A stretch of 64,000 nt of DNA from Streptomyces ardesiacus (GTDB lineage Bacteria; Actinomycetota; Actinomycetes; Streptomycetales; Streptomycetaceae). The DNA is taken from assembly GCF_003112575.1 (NCBI RefSeq), contig NZ_BEWC01000007.1, positions 1 to 64,000 on the forward strand, in the 5' to 3' direction. Positions within the stretch are counted from its first letter, which is position 1. Each line of letters opens with the position of its first letter. The position numbers were made by a program, and so were the translations under genes. Below are positions 1 through 7,152 of the stretch, piece after piece. Below the pieces are notes generated by a model. That model saw nothing but the letters and a program-made list of their open reading frames with translations, was not told the origin of the DNA and made no database searches.

Positions 1-1300
1 CCACCCGGCAGCCGTCGCGGAAGCCGTCCTGGCCGGCGCCGCGGAAGTACGCCGGGTCCTGGCGCACCTCGTCGGGCAGGTCGACGACGTCCGGCAGGCC
101 CAGTTCCTCGCCCTGGTAGACGTAGGCCGAGCCGGGCAGCGCGAGCATCAGCAGGGTCGCGGCGCGGGCCCGGCGCAGGCCCAGTGCGCGGTCGCCGGCC
201 AGGCGGATCTGGGTGCCGAGGCCGGCCGGGTTGGCGAAGCGGGTGGAGTGCCGGGTGACGTCGTGGTTGGACAGGACCCAGGTGGCGGGGGCGCCGACGG
301 GGCGCATGGCGTCGAGCGTCCGGTCGATGACCGCGCGCAGTTCCTCGGCGTCCCAGTGGGTGCCCAGGTACTGGAAGTTGAACGCCTGGTGCAGTTCGTC
401 GGGGCGCACGTAGTGGGCGGTGCGCTCGACGGTCGGGGTCCACGCCTCGGCGACGAAGATGCGCTCCCCGCTGTACTCGTCGAGGATGCGCCGCCACTGG
501 CGGTAGATCTCGTGCACGCCGTCCTGGTCGAAGAACGGCATGACATCGTTGCCCAGCAGCTTCAACTGCTCGTGGGAGCCGAGGTCGGGCAGGCCCTCGG
601 CCTTCACCAGGCCGTGGGCGACGTCGATGCGGAAGCCGTCCACGCCCATGTCCAGCCAGAACCGCAGGATGGAGCGGAACTCGTCGCCGACGGCCGGGTG
701 CTCCCAGTTGAAGTCGGGCTGCTCGGGGGCGAACAGGTGCAGGTACCACTCCCCCGGCGTGCCGTCGGGCTCGGTGACGCGGGTCCAGGCGGGGCCGCCG
801 AAGATGGACTCCCAGTCGTTGGGCGGCAGTTCGCCGTTCTTCCCCTTGCCGGGGCGGAAGTGGTAGCGGTCCCGCGCCGGGGAGCCGGGGCCCTCGGCCA
901 GCGCGCGCCTGAACCACTCGTACTGGTCGGAGGAGTGGTTGGGCACCAGGTCGACGATGATGCGCAGGCCCAGCGCGTGGGCGTCGCGGATCAGCGCGTC
1001 GGCGTCCAGGAGGGTGCCGAACATGGGGTCGACGGCCCGGTAGTCGGCGACGTCGTAACCGGCGTCGGCCTGCGGGGAGGCGTAGAAGGGGCTGAGCCAC
1101 ACGGCGTCCACACCCAGGTCGCGCAGGTAGGGCAGGCGGGTGCGGACACCCTCCAGGTCGCCCATGCCGTCGCCGTTGCTGTCGGCGAAACTGCGCGGGT
1201 ACACCTGGTAGATGACCGCGTCCCGCCACCAGTCGTGGCGCCCTGCGACGGTGGCGACGGCGGAGGTGGGGGCCGGTGCGGCGGAGTGCTGCTGGCTCAT
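1..1300 (-). CDS. aglA: GH13 alpha-glucosidase of the maltose operon (3' end cut by window edge)
   Basis: Intracellular glycoside hydrolase of family GH13 that would release glucose from imported maltose or maltodextrins. About 433 residues are visible and the C terminus lies beyond base 1. The N terminus reads WWRDAVIYQVYPRSF, typical of oligo-1,6-glucosidase/alpha-glucosidase (GH13_23/30-like) enzymes. The catalytic barrel is intact: nucleophile Asp in GFRIDVAHG (about residue 223), acid/base Glu in FVAEAW (about 283) and the transition-state Asp in SNHDVTRH (about 345). The ATG at 1300 is the only good start; upstream bases carry a weak AAGGA. It lies 119 bases downstream of malG in the same orientation, so it is probably the last gene of malEFG-aglA. 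The symbol rests on the known Streptomyces arrangement; the exact substrate (maltose or isomaltose) cannot be read from sequence. Confidence 0.9.
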   Translation of the reverse strand, partial: MSQQHSAAPAPTSAVATVAGRHDWWRDAVIYQVYPRSFADSNGDGMGDLEGVRTRLPYLRDLGVDAVWLSPFYASPQADAGYDVADYRAVDPMFGTLLDADALIRDAHALGLRIIVDLVPNHSSDQYEWFRRALAEGPGSPARDRYHFRPGKGKNGELPPNDWESIFGGPAWTRVTEPDGTPGEWYLHLFAPEQPDFNWEHPAVGDEFRSILRFWLDMGVDGFRIDVAHGLVKAEGLPDLGSHEQLKLLGNDVMPFFDQDGVHEIYRQWRRILDEYSGERIFVAEAWTPTVERTAHYVRPDELHQAFNFQYLGTHWDAEELRAVIDRTLDAMRPVGAPATWVLSNHDVTRHSTRFANPAGLGTQIRLAGDRALGLRRARAATLLMLALPGSAYVYQGEELGLPDVVDLPDEVRQDPAYFRGAGQDGFRDGCRV

Positions 1301-1355
1301 GTCGTCCTTGGTACGTAGCGGAACGGAGTGGAGGCGTGGGCGGGGGGGGAGGCGG

Positions 1356-1396
1356 CCGGCCGCGGTGCAGCGGGGTCGGATGGGCACCGCGGCCGG
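1356..1396 (-). terminator. Stem-loop in the malG-aglA gap
   Basis: A perfect 13-bp inverted repeat, CCGGCCGCGGTGC (1356-1368) and GCACCGCGGCCGG (1384-1396), with a 15-base loop. No T-run follows on the minus strand. It sits just after the malG stop, so it may be a processing or partial termination element that lowers aglA expression rather than a full terminator. Confidence 0.55.
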
Positions 1397-1419
1397 ACGT
1401 TTTCCGGGCAGGGCGGTGA

Positions 1420-2331
1420 TCAGCCCTTCGTGCCGCCCGCGGTGAGGCCGGTCACGAGGTTCTTCTGCACGAGGTAGAAGAACGCGGAGACGGGTATCGC
1501 GACGAGCACGGCGGTGGCCGCCATCAGGTTGCGCTGCGCGTCGTGCTCGCTGACGAAGCTCTGCAGTCCGACGGCGAAGGTGTACTTCGTGTCGCTCAGC
1601 ATGAACGTCGAGGCGAAGGCGACCTCTCCGAAGGCCGTGATGAAGCTGTAGAAGCCGGCCACCGCGAGGCCCGGCCGGGCCAGCGGCAGGATCAGCCGGA
1701 AGAAGGTGCCGAACGGGGACAGCCCGTCCACGCGTCCGGCCTCGTCGATCTCGAAGGGGATGGTGTCGAAGTAGCCCTTGAGCAGCCAGGCGCAGTACGG
1801 CACGGCGGTGGAGCAGTAGACGAGGACCAGCCCGAAGTAGTTGTCGATGAGCTGGAGCTTCGACAGGATCTGGTACATCGGCACGATCAGGACCGCGATG
1901 GGGAACATCTGGGTGACCAGCAGGACCCACATGAGCTTCTTGTAGCCCGGGAAGCGCATCCGCGAGACCGCGTAGCCGGTCGTCGCGGCGACCATCACGC
2001 CGATGACGGTGGTGCCCAGCGAGACGATCAGCGAACTCTTCAGCCAGTCGAAGAAGTTGGTGTCCTGGAGCACGAACGCGTAGTTGTCGAAGGTCATCTT
2101 CGACCAGATGCGTCCGGGGTGCAGGTAGTCGTCCTTGTCCGGGCCGAGGGACAGGTAGACCAGCCAGGCGACCGGGAAGAGCGCCACCAGGCTCGCGACG
2201 GTCAGGACGCCGTGGGAGGCGAGGGAGGCGGCGCGGCTGCGTTCGCCGCGGCGGCGCACCTTGCGCGGCGGCGCGGTGGGCGCGGTGACTCGCTCGGCGG
2301 GCGCCTTGGTGGGTGCGGTGCTTGTACTCAT
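1420..2331 (-). CDS. malG: Maltose/maltodextrin ABC transporter permease MalG
   Basis: Second membrane subunit of the maltose/maltodextrin importer, 303 residues. Six transmembrane segments are apparent after a basic N-terminal tail. The cytoplasmic EAA loop that docks the ATPase is present as EAGRVDGLSPFG, and the protein ends KNLVTGLTAGGTKG, as MalG proteins do. The start is set at the ATG at 2331 because AGGAG stands five bases before it; an in-frame start 36 bases upstream would lie inside malF. The stop of malF is at 2345, so the genes are 13 bases apart and probably cotranscribed. No ATPase gene is in the operon. Streptomyces maltose and other sugar importers are known to share the MsiK ATPase encoded elsewhere. 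Confidence 0.95.
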   Translation of the reverse strand: MSTSTAPTKAPAERVTAPTAPPRKVRRRGERSRAASLASHGVLTVASLVALFPVAWLVYLSLGPDKDDYLHPGRIWSKMTFDNYAFVLQDTNFFDWLKSSLIVSLGTTVIGVMVAATTGYAVSRMRFPGYKKLMWVLLVTQMFPIAVLIVPMYQILSKLQLIDNYFGLVLVYCSTAVPYCAWLLKGYFDTIPFEIDEAGRVDGLSPFGTFFRLILPLARPGLAVAGFYSFITAFGEVAFASTFMLSDTKYTFAVGLQSFVSEHDAQRNLMAATAVLVAIPVSAFFYLVQKNLVTGLTAGGTKG

Positions 2332-2344
2332 GGCGGCTCCTGCC

Positions 2345-3349
2345 TCAGTTCGCGAGCTGCTGCTCATTGCGGTTCAGCCAGCGGCGGTAGAAGGAGGTGA
2401 AGACGATCAGGATGGCCAGCAGCAGGATGCCGTAGGCCGCGGACTGCGCGAAGTCGCGCGGCTGCTGCCCGAAGCCGAGCTGGTACGCCCAGGTGACGAG
2501 GATCTGCGCGTCGGGGGCGGTGTTGCCGAACAGCAGGAAGATCACGGCGAACTGGTTGAAGGTCCAGATGATGCCGAGCAGGACGACGGTGGAGCTGACG
2601 GTCCTGAGGCCGGGCAGGGTGACGTAGCGGAAGCGCTGCCAGGCGTTGGCGCCGTCCATCTCGGAGGCCTCGTAGAGGCTGTTGTCGATGGACTGCAGGC
2701 CGCCGAGGAGCGAGACCATCATGAACGGCACACCGCACCAGGTGTTGACCATGATCGCGGAGAACCGCTGCCAGAAGGTGTCCTCCAGCCAGGCGGGGGT
2801 CGGCAGGTGCAGCCAGTCCAGGGCGGTGTTGATGATGCCGGCGTCGGCGAGCATGAAGCGCCAGCCGAAGACGGTGACGAAGGTGGGCACGGCCCAGGGC
2901 AGGACCAGGATCAGCCGGTAGAGGGTGCGGCCGCGCAGCTTCTGGTTGAGCAGCAGGGCGAGCCCGAGGCCGATGAAGAAGTGCAGGCCGACGCAGACGG
3001 CCGTCCACACGATGGTCCAGATGAAGTGCGACCAGAAGCGGTCGTAGGCCGTCGGGCCCCACAGGATGTCGGCGTAGTTGTCCAGGCCGACGAACTTGTA
3101 GGTGGCCTCGATCTCGTTGACGCCGATGGTGCGCGCGCTGTTGAGGCTGTTGGCGTCGGTGAGGGTGAGGTAGAGGCCGTAGCCCAGCGGGTACAGCACG
3201 AGGACGCCGATCACGACGGCCACCGGCGCGATCATGGCGTAGGCGTACCAGTGCTTCTGGTAGCCGTCTTTCAGACGCCGGCCCAGGCCGGGCCGCGGGG
3301 TGCGGTCACCGCGGCGCTTGCCGGTCGCGCGGTCGATGGCGACTGTCAT
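2345..3349 (-). CDS. malF: Maltose/maltodextrin ABC transporter permease MalF
   Basis: First membrane subunit of the maltose/maltodextrin importer, 334 residues. A charged cytoplasmic N terminus is followed by hydrophobic segments (for example YAYAMIAPVAVVIGVLVLY) and an EAA loop, EASEMDGANAWQRF. It lacks the large periplasmic P2 loop of the enterobacterial MalF, which is normal for Gram-positive homologues. It lies between malE (gap 3350-3459, containing a strong stem-loop) and malG (13-base gap). It should form the MalFG heterodimer energised by a shared ATPase such as MsiK. The ATG at 3349 is the natural start, though its ribosome binding site (AAGGTG) is modest. Confidence 0.95.
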   Translation of the reverse strand: MTVAIDRATGKRRGDRTPRPGLGRRLKDGYQKHWYAYAMIAPVAVVIGVLVLYPLGYGLYLTLTDANSLNSARTIGVNEIEATYKFVGLDNYADILWGPTAYDRFWSHFIWTIVWTAVCVGLHFFIGLGLALLLNQKLRGRTLYRLILVLPWAVPTFVTVFGWRFMLADAGIINTALDWLHLPTPAWLEDTFWQRFSAIMVNTWCGVPFMMVSLLGGLQSIDNSLYEASEMDGANAWQRFRYVTLPGLRTVSSTVVLLGIIWTFNQFAVIFLLFGNTAPDAQILVTWAYQLGFGQQPRDFAQSAAYGILLLAILIVFTSFYRRWLNRNEQQLAN

Positions 3350-3409
3350 GGTTCGACACCTTCGGGAGCATGGGGAAGATCAGAACGTCGGGCGTGCGGC
3401 GCACGGCCG

Positions 3410-3453
3410 GTGGCCGCCGGGCCCCTCCCCTCCGGTGGGGGCCCGGCGGCCAC
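3410..3453 (-). terminator. Strong stem-loop between malE and malF
   Basis: A perfect 16-bp inverted repeat, GTGGCCGCCGGGCCCC (3410-3425) with its complement at 3438-3453, and a 12-base loop. It starts seven bases after the malE stop. Stem-loops here are known in sugar-binding-protein operons to stabilise the upstream binding-protein message or to attenuate the permease genes. No T-tract is present, so readthrough into malFG is expected. Confidence 0.7.
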
Positions 3454-3459
3454 GCGGAC

Positions 3460-4731
3460 TCACTTGCTGAAGTCCGGCACCAGCTTGGCGATCGCGGTCT
3501 CGACGTCGCCCAGTCCGTCGTCCAGGGACTTCTTGCCGCCGGCGATCTGGGGCAGCGCGTCGTCCAGCGGCGTCCACAGGGAGCTGTACTCGGGCAGCGC
3601 CGGCCGCGGCTGGGCGGCGGGCAGGACCGTCTGGAAGCCCGCGATGCCCGGGTCGGTCTTGACCTGGCCGGTGTAGGCGTCGTCGCGGGTCGGCAGCGTG
3701 GAGTTCTTCAGGGCGACGGTCTCCTGGGACTTCGCCGAGGTCATGAACTTCACGAGCTTGAGCGCCGCCTCCTGGTGGGCCTTGTCCGAGCCGGCGTAGA
3801 CCGACAGGTTGTGGCCGCCGGTCGGGGCGCCCGCCTTGCCGGTGGAGCCGGCCGGGACGGTGGCGATGCCGAGGTTGTTCTTGTCCTTGAAGGCCGAGCC
3901 CTTGTAGAAGTTGGTGATCTCCCACGGGCCCTGGATGATCGAGGCGACCTTGCCGCTGACGAACGCCTCCTGGATGTGGGCGTAGGCGTCCGCGGTGGTG
4001 TCGGCCTTGTGCAGGCCCTTGCCGTTGAAGAGGCTCAGCCAGGTGCCGTAGGCCTTCTTGGCCTCGGGCGAGTTGACGGTGACCTTCTTGGCGTCGGCGT
4101 CGACCGTGTCGGTGCCCTCGCCGTAGAGGAACGGCTGCGCGTAGTAGCCGGCCGTGGAGGCCCAGTAGCCGTCGACTCCGGTCTTGTCCTTGATGGTGGC
4201 TGCGGCCTTCTTCAGGTCGTCCCAGGTCTTGGGGGCCTCGACGCCGGCCTTCTCGAAGAGTTCCTTGTTGTAGACGAAGGCGAGGGTGTCGGTGACCAGC
4301 GGCACGCCGTAGGTCTTGCCCTCGTACTTGGCCTGCTCGATCAGGTTGGGCTGGAACTTGTCCTGCTCGGCGAGGGCCTCGGTGCCGTCCAGCGGCAGGA
4401 AGAAGCCCTTCTTGGCGAAGGCGGGCGTCCAGCCGACCTCGGAACGCAGCACGTCGGGCGCGCCCTTGGAGCCTGCGGCGGTGTCGAACTTGTTCTGCGC
4501 CTGGTCGAAGGGGACGTTGACGAAGTTGACCTTGATGTCCTTGTTGGCCGCCTCGAACTCCTTGACCAGGGCCTTGTAGGTCGGCGCCTCGTTGGTCGCG
4601 TTGGAGGTGTCCCAGTATGTGATGGTGACCGGTCCGCCCGACTCGCTGTCGCTGTCGCCGTCCCCGCCGCACGCCGTCGCCGCCAGAGCGAGGGACGCCA
4701 CCAGCGCGGTGGCCGCTATGCCACGCCGCAT
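3460..4731 (-). CDS. malE: Maltose/maltodextrin-binding lipoprotein MalE
   Basis: Extracellular solute-binding lipoprotein of the maltose importer, 423 residues (SBP_bac_1 family). The signal peptide ends in a lipobox, LAATAC, with the lipidated Cys at about residue 21, followed by a Gly/Ser/Asp spacer. The mature part begins VTITYWDTSNATNEAP, typical of sugar-binding proteins. The true start is the ATG at 4731, preceded by AAGGAGA six bases away; the frame stays open far upstream, but that part crosses the regulatory region and malR. It is the first gene of malEFG-aglA, transcribed away from malR, and the operator-like TGCAAG repeats lie 130-260 bases upstream. Expression should be induced by maltose/maltotriose and repressed by MalR and glucose. 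Confidence 0.95.
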   Translation of the reverse strand: MRRGIAATALVASLALAATACGGDGDSDSESGGPVTITYWDTSNATNEAPTYKALVKEFEAANKDIKVNFVNVPFDQAQNKFDTAAGSKGAPDVLRSEVGWTPAFAKKGFFLPLDGTEALAEQDKFQPNLIEQAKYEGKTYGVPLVTDTLAFVYNKELFEKAGVEAPKTWDDLKKAAATIKDKTGVDGYWASTAGYYAQPFLYGEGTDTVDADAKKVTVNSPEAKKAYGTWLSLFNGKGLHKADTTADAYAHIQEAFVSGKVASIIQGPWEITNFYKGSAFKDKNNLGIATVPAGSTGKAGAPTGGHNLSVYAGSDKAHQEAALKLVKFMTSAKSQETVALKNSTLPTRDDAYTGQVKTDPGIAGFQTVLPAAQPRPALPEYSSLWTPLDDALPQIAGGKKSLDDGLGDVETAIAKLVPDFSK

Positions 4732-4864
4732 GAGTTCTCCTTGAGGGTGAAAAGCCCGTGTGGTGCAGGGTGCGGGCCCGTCCGCCGCTCCTGCCACTGT
4801 CGGCCGCGTCGTTGCCGCCGCCGAGCGACGTGAACGTAACAGCGTGGAAAGCTTCGCGAAAGGT

Positions 4865-4994
4865 CTTGCAGCAAAAATGTGCAAGAGATCTCCGAAGTTA
4901 TCCGGGCGTGACCTCCTGGCGACCGTCATGAGACGCTTGTTTACGGGGCCCGAGCGGTATCGGGCGGGTTGTGCAAGACTCTGCAAGCTCTTGC
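4865..4994. promoter_or_regulatory. malE-malR intergenic operator cluster (MalR sites)
   Basis: The 391-base gap between the divergent malE and malR genes holds repeated CTTGCA/TGCAAG half-sites. CTTGCA (4865-4870) and TGCAAG (4880-4885) form an inverted repeat. TGCAAG occurs twice exactly 10 bases apart (4972-4977 and 4982-4987) and is followed by CTTGCC (4989-4994). LacI-family regulators bind such palindromes, and Streptomyces MalR/Reg1 is known to bind the malE promoter region. Assignment of these half-sites to MalR is inference from position and symmetry. Confidence 0.75.
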
Positions 4995-5122
4995 CGCCAC
5001 TTTCTCGAGGGAGCGCGATGACGCAGCAGCCCGCGCCGGGCCGTCCGACGGGCCGTCCAACAGGCCGCCGACGGCGCCCGATCGGTGTGCAAGGAGGCGG
5101 CCGACAGGTACAGTCCACCCCT

Positions 5123-6157
5123 GTGACCACACGGCTTGCCGACATCGCCGCCCAGGCGGGAGTGAGCGAAGCGACCGTCAGCCGCGTCCTCAACGGGAAG
5201 CCGGGCGTCGCCGCCACCACCCGCCAGTCCGTGCTCGCCGCCCTCGACGTGCTGGGCTACGAGCGCCCCGTGCGGCTGCGGCAGCGCAGCGAGGGCCTGG
5301 TCGGCCTGATCACCCCGGAGCTGGAGAACCCGATATTCCCGGCGCTGGCCCAGGTCATCGGCCAGGCACTGACCCGCCAGGGCTACACGCCGGTCCTCGC
5401 CACCCAGACGCCGGGCGGCTCCACGGAGGACGAGCTGACCGAGATGCTGGTCGACCGCGGGGTCGCCGGCATCATCTACGTCTCCGGACTGCACGCCGAC
5501 ACCACCGCCGACATGCAGCGCTACGAGCGGCTGCGCGCGCAGGGCGTGCCGTTCGTCCTCGTCGACGGCTTCTCCTCGCAGGTGCAGGCGCCGTTCATCT
5601 CCCCCGACGACCGGGCCGCGATGAGCCTCGCGGTCACCCACCTCGTCTCGCTCGGCCACACCAGGATCGGGCTGGCCCTCGGGCCGAAGCGGTTCGTGCC
5701 GGTGCAGCGCAAGATCGAGGGGTTCGTGCGCGCCGTCCAGGAGCAGTTGGGCCTGAGCGCCGAGACCGTGGAGAAGGAGCTGGTCCAGCACTCCCTGTAC
5801 ACCCTGGAGGGCGGTCAGGCGGCGGCCGCCGCGCTCATCGGGCGGGACTGCACGGCGGTGGTCTGCGCCAGCGACATGATGGCGCTGGGCGCGATACGCG
5901 CGGCGCGGCAGCAGGGCCTGGACGTGCCCAAGGACATCTCGGTCGTCGGCTTCGACGACTCGCCGCTGATCGCCTTCACCGACCCGCCCCTGACGACGGT
6001 CCGCAAGCCGGTCCCGGCGATGGGGCAGGCGGCGGTGCGCACCCTGCTGGAGGAGGTCGGCGGGACCCCCGCGCCGCACAGCGAGTTCGTCTTCATGCCG
6101 GAGCTGGTGGTGCGCGGCTCGACGGCGTCGGCACCGGGCGAGCGGCCCCGCCCCTGA
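5123..6157 (+). CDS. malR: LacI-family maltose regulator MalR
   Basis: LacI/GalR-family repressor of maltose catabolism, 344 residues from the GTG at 5123. The helix-turn-helix is at residues 3-25 (LADIAAQAGVSEATVSRVLN), followed by the hinge and a periplasmic-binding-protein-like effector domain (VGLITPELENPIFPAL; VVGFDDSPLIAF near residue 275). In Streptomyces, MalR (Reg1) represses malE and responds to maltose oligomers. An in-frame ATG at 5018 with GAGGGAG upstream would add 35 Arg/Pro-rich residues; I prefer 5123 because family members begin right before the HTH, but the SD-like AAGGAGG for it is about 26 bases away, so the start is uncertain. It is divergent from malE across the operator cluster. 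Confidence 0.93.
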   Translation: MTTRLADIAAQAGVSEATVSRVLNGKPGVAATTRQSVLAALDVLGYERPVRLRQRSEGLVGLITPELENPIFPALAQVIGQALTRQGYTPVLATQTPGGSTEDELTEMLVDRGVAGIIYVSGLHADTTADMQRYERLRAQGVPFVLVDGFSSQVQAPFISPDDRAAMSLAVTHLVSLGHTRIGLALGPKRFVPVQRKIEGFVRAVQEQLGLSAETVEKELVQHSLYTLEGGQAAAAALIGRDCTAVVCASDMMALGAIRAARQQGLDVPKDISVVGFDDSPLIAFTDPPLTTVRKPVPAMGQAAVRTLLEEVGGTPAPHSEFVFMPELVVRGSTASAPGERPRP

Positions 6158-6245
6158 CGCTCCTCGGGGTGCCGGATCCGGGCCGGATGCGGGTCGGACC
6201 GACCTGGGGGATGATCGGTGGAAGAAGGCTTTTCTGGCAGACTTC

Positions 6246-7112
6246 ATGCCTATGGGTGACGCGACCGTGAGGACTGGGGAACGCCTCGAGGACGGCGTTC
6301 CACACCCCGTCACCGGGACGACGGGGAAGGGACTCCTGCGCCGGCTGCGCACCCCGCGCCGGCCCCGCCTCTGGTTCGAGATCCTGCTGATCGCGCTCAG
6401 TTACTGGACGTACTCCCTGGTCCGCAACGCGGTGCCGGAGCAGCGGACGGCGGCACTGCGCAACGCCGACTGGATCTGGCGCGTCGAGCAGCAGCTCGGC
6501 ATCGCCGTCGAGGAGAGCGTCAACCACGCCGTGAACTCGGTGACCTGGCTGGTCGTGGGCATGAACTACTACTACGCCACGCTGCACTTCGTGGTGACGC
6601 TCGGTGTCCTGGTGTGGCTCTTCCGCAGCCATCCCGGCCGGTACGCGGCGACCCGGCTGGTCCTCTTCGCGACGACCGGTGTGGCCCTGGCCGGCTACTA
6701 CCTGTATCCGCTCGCCCCGCCCCGTCTGATGAACGGCGGGCACTTCGTCGACACGGTGATGGTCCACGAGACGTGGGGGTCGATGGCGTCCGGGGACCTG
6801 AAGAACATGTCCAACCAGTACGCCGCGATGCCGTCGATGCACATCGGGTGGTCGGTGTGGTGCGGGCTGACGATCTTCGCCCTGGCGTCGGTGCCGTGGG
6901 TGCGGGTGCTGGGGCTGGTGTATCCGGTGCTGACGCTGGTGGTGATCGTGGCGACGGCGAACCACTTCTGGCTGGACGCGGTGGGGGGTGTGCTGTGCCT
7001 GGCGTTCGGCTACGCGGTCGCCGCCGCGTGGTACGGGCGGCTGCCGTACGCGCTGCCCCGTCTCGTGCCGGCCGCCGCGCGGCGGAAGGCGTGGTCGCCG
7101 GGGCGGGCGTAG
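6246..7112 (+). CDS. PAP2/AUR1-like membrane phosphotransferase
   Basis: Polytopic membrane protein of 288 residues in the PAP2 superfamily, inositolphosphotransferase (AUR1/Ipt1-like) branch. The conserved segments are visible: PLAPPR (about residue 160), MPSMHIGW with the catalytic His (about 198) and NHFWLDAVGG (about 240). Five or six hydrophobic helices surround them. Relatives are thought to act on lipid phosphates or polar headgroups at the membrane. The start is ATG 6246 or the second ATG at 6252; neither has a strong ribosome binding site, although GAAGAAGG lies about 17 bases upstream. The gene follows malR by 88 bases in the same direction, but nothing suggests a functional link with maltose. 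The substrate cannot be told from sequence. Confidence 0.85.
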   Translation: MPMGDATVRTGERLEDGVPHPVTGTTGKGLLRRLRTPRRPRLWFEILLIALSYWTYSLVRNAVPEQRTAALRNADWIWRVEQQLGIAVEESVNHAVNSVTWLVVGMNYYYATLHFVVTLGVLVWLFRSHPGRYAATRLVLFATTGVALAGYYLYPLAPPRLMNGGHFVDTVMVHETWGSMASGDLKNMSNQYAAMPSMHIGWSVWCGLTIFALASVPWVRVLGLVYPVLTLVVIVATANHFWLDAVGGVLCLAFGYAVAAAWYGRLPYALPRLVPAAARRKAWSPGRA

Positions 7113-7152
7113 CCCGCGGCCGCGGGGCGGGCGTGCCCGCGGCCGGGTGACG

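Noticed and set aside
3370..4833. Plus-strand open frame across malE
   Set aside because: Antisense shadow; malE is a clear lipoprotein gene with a good ribosome binding site.
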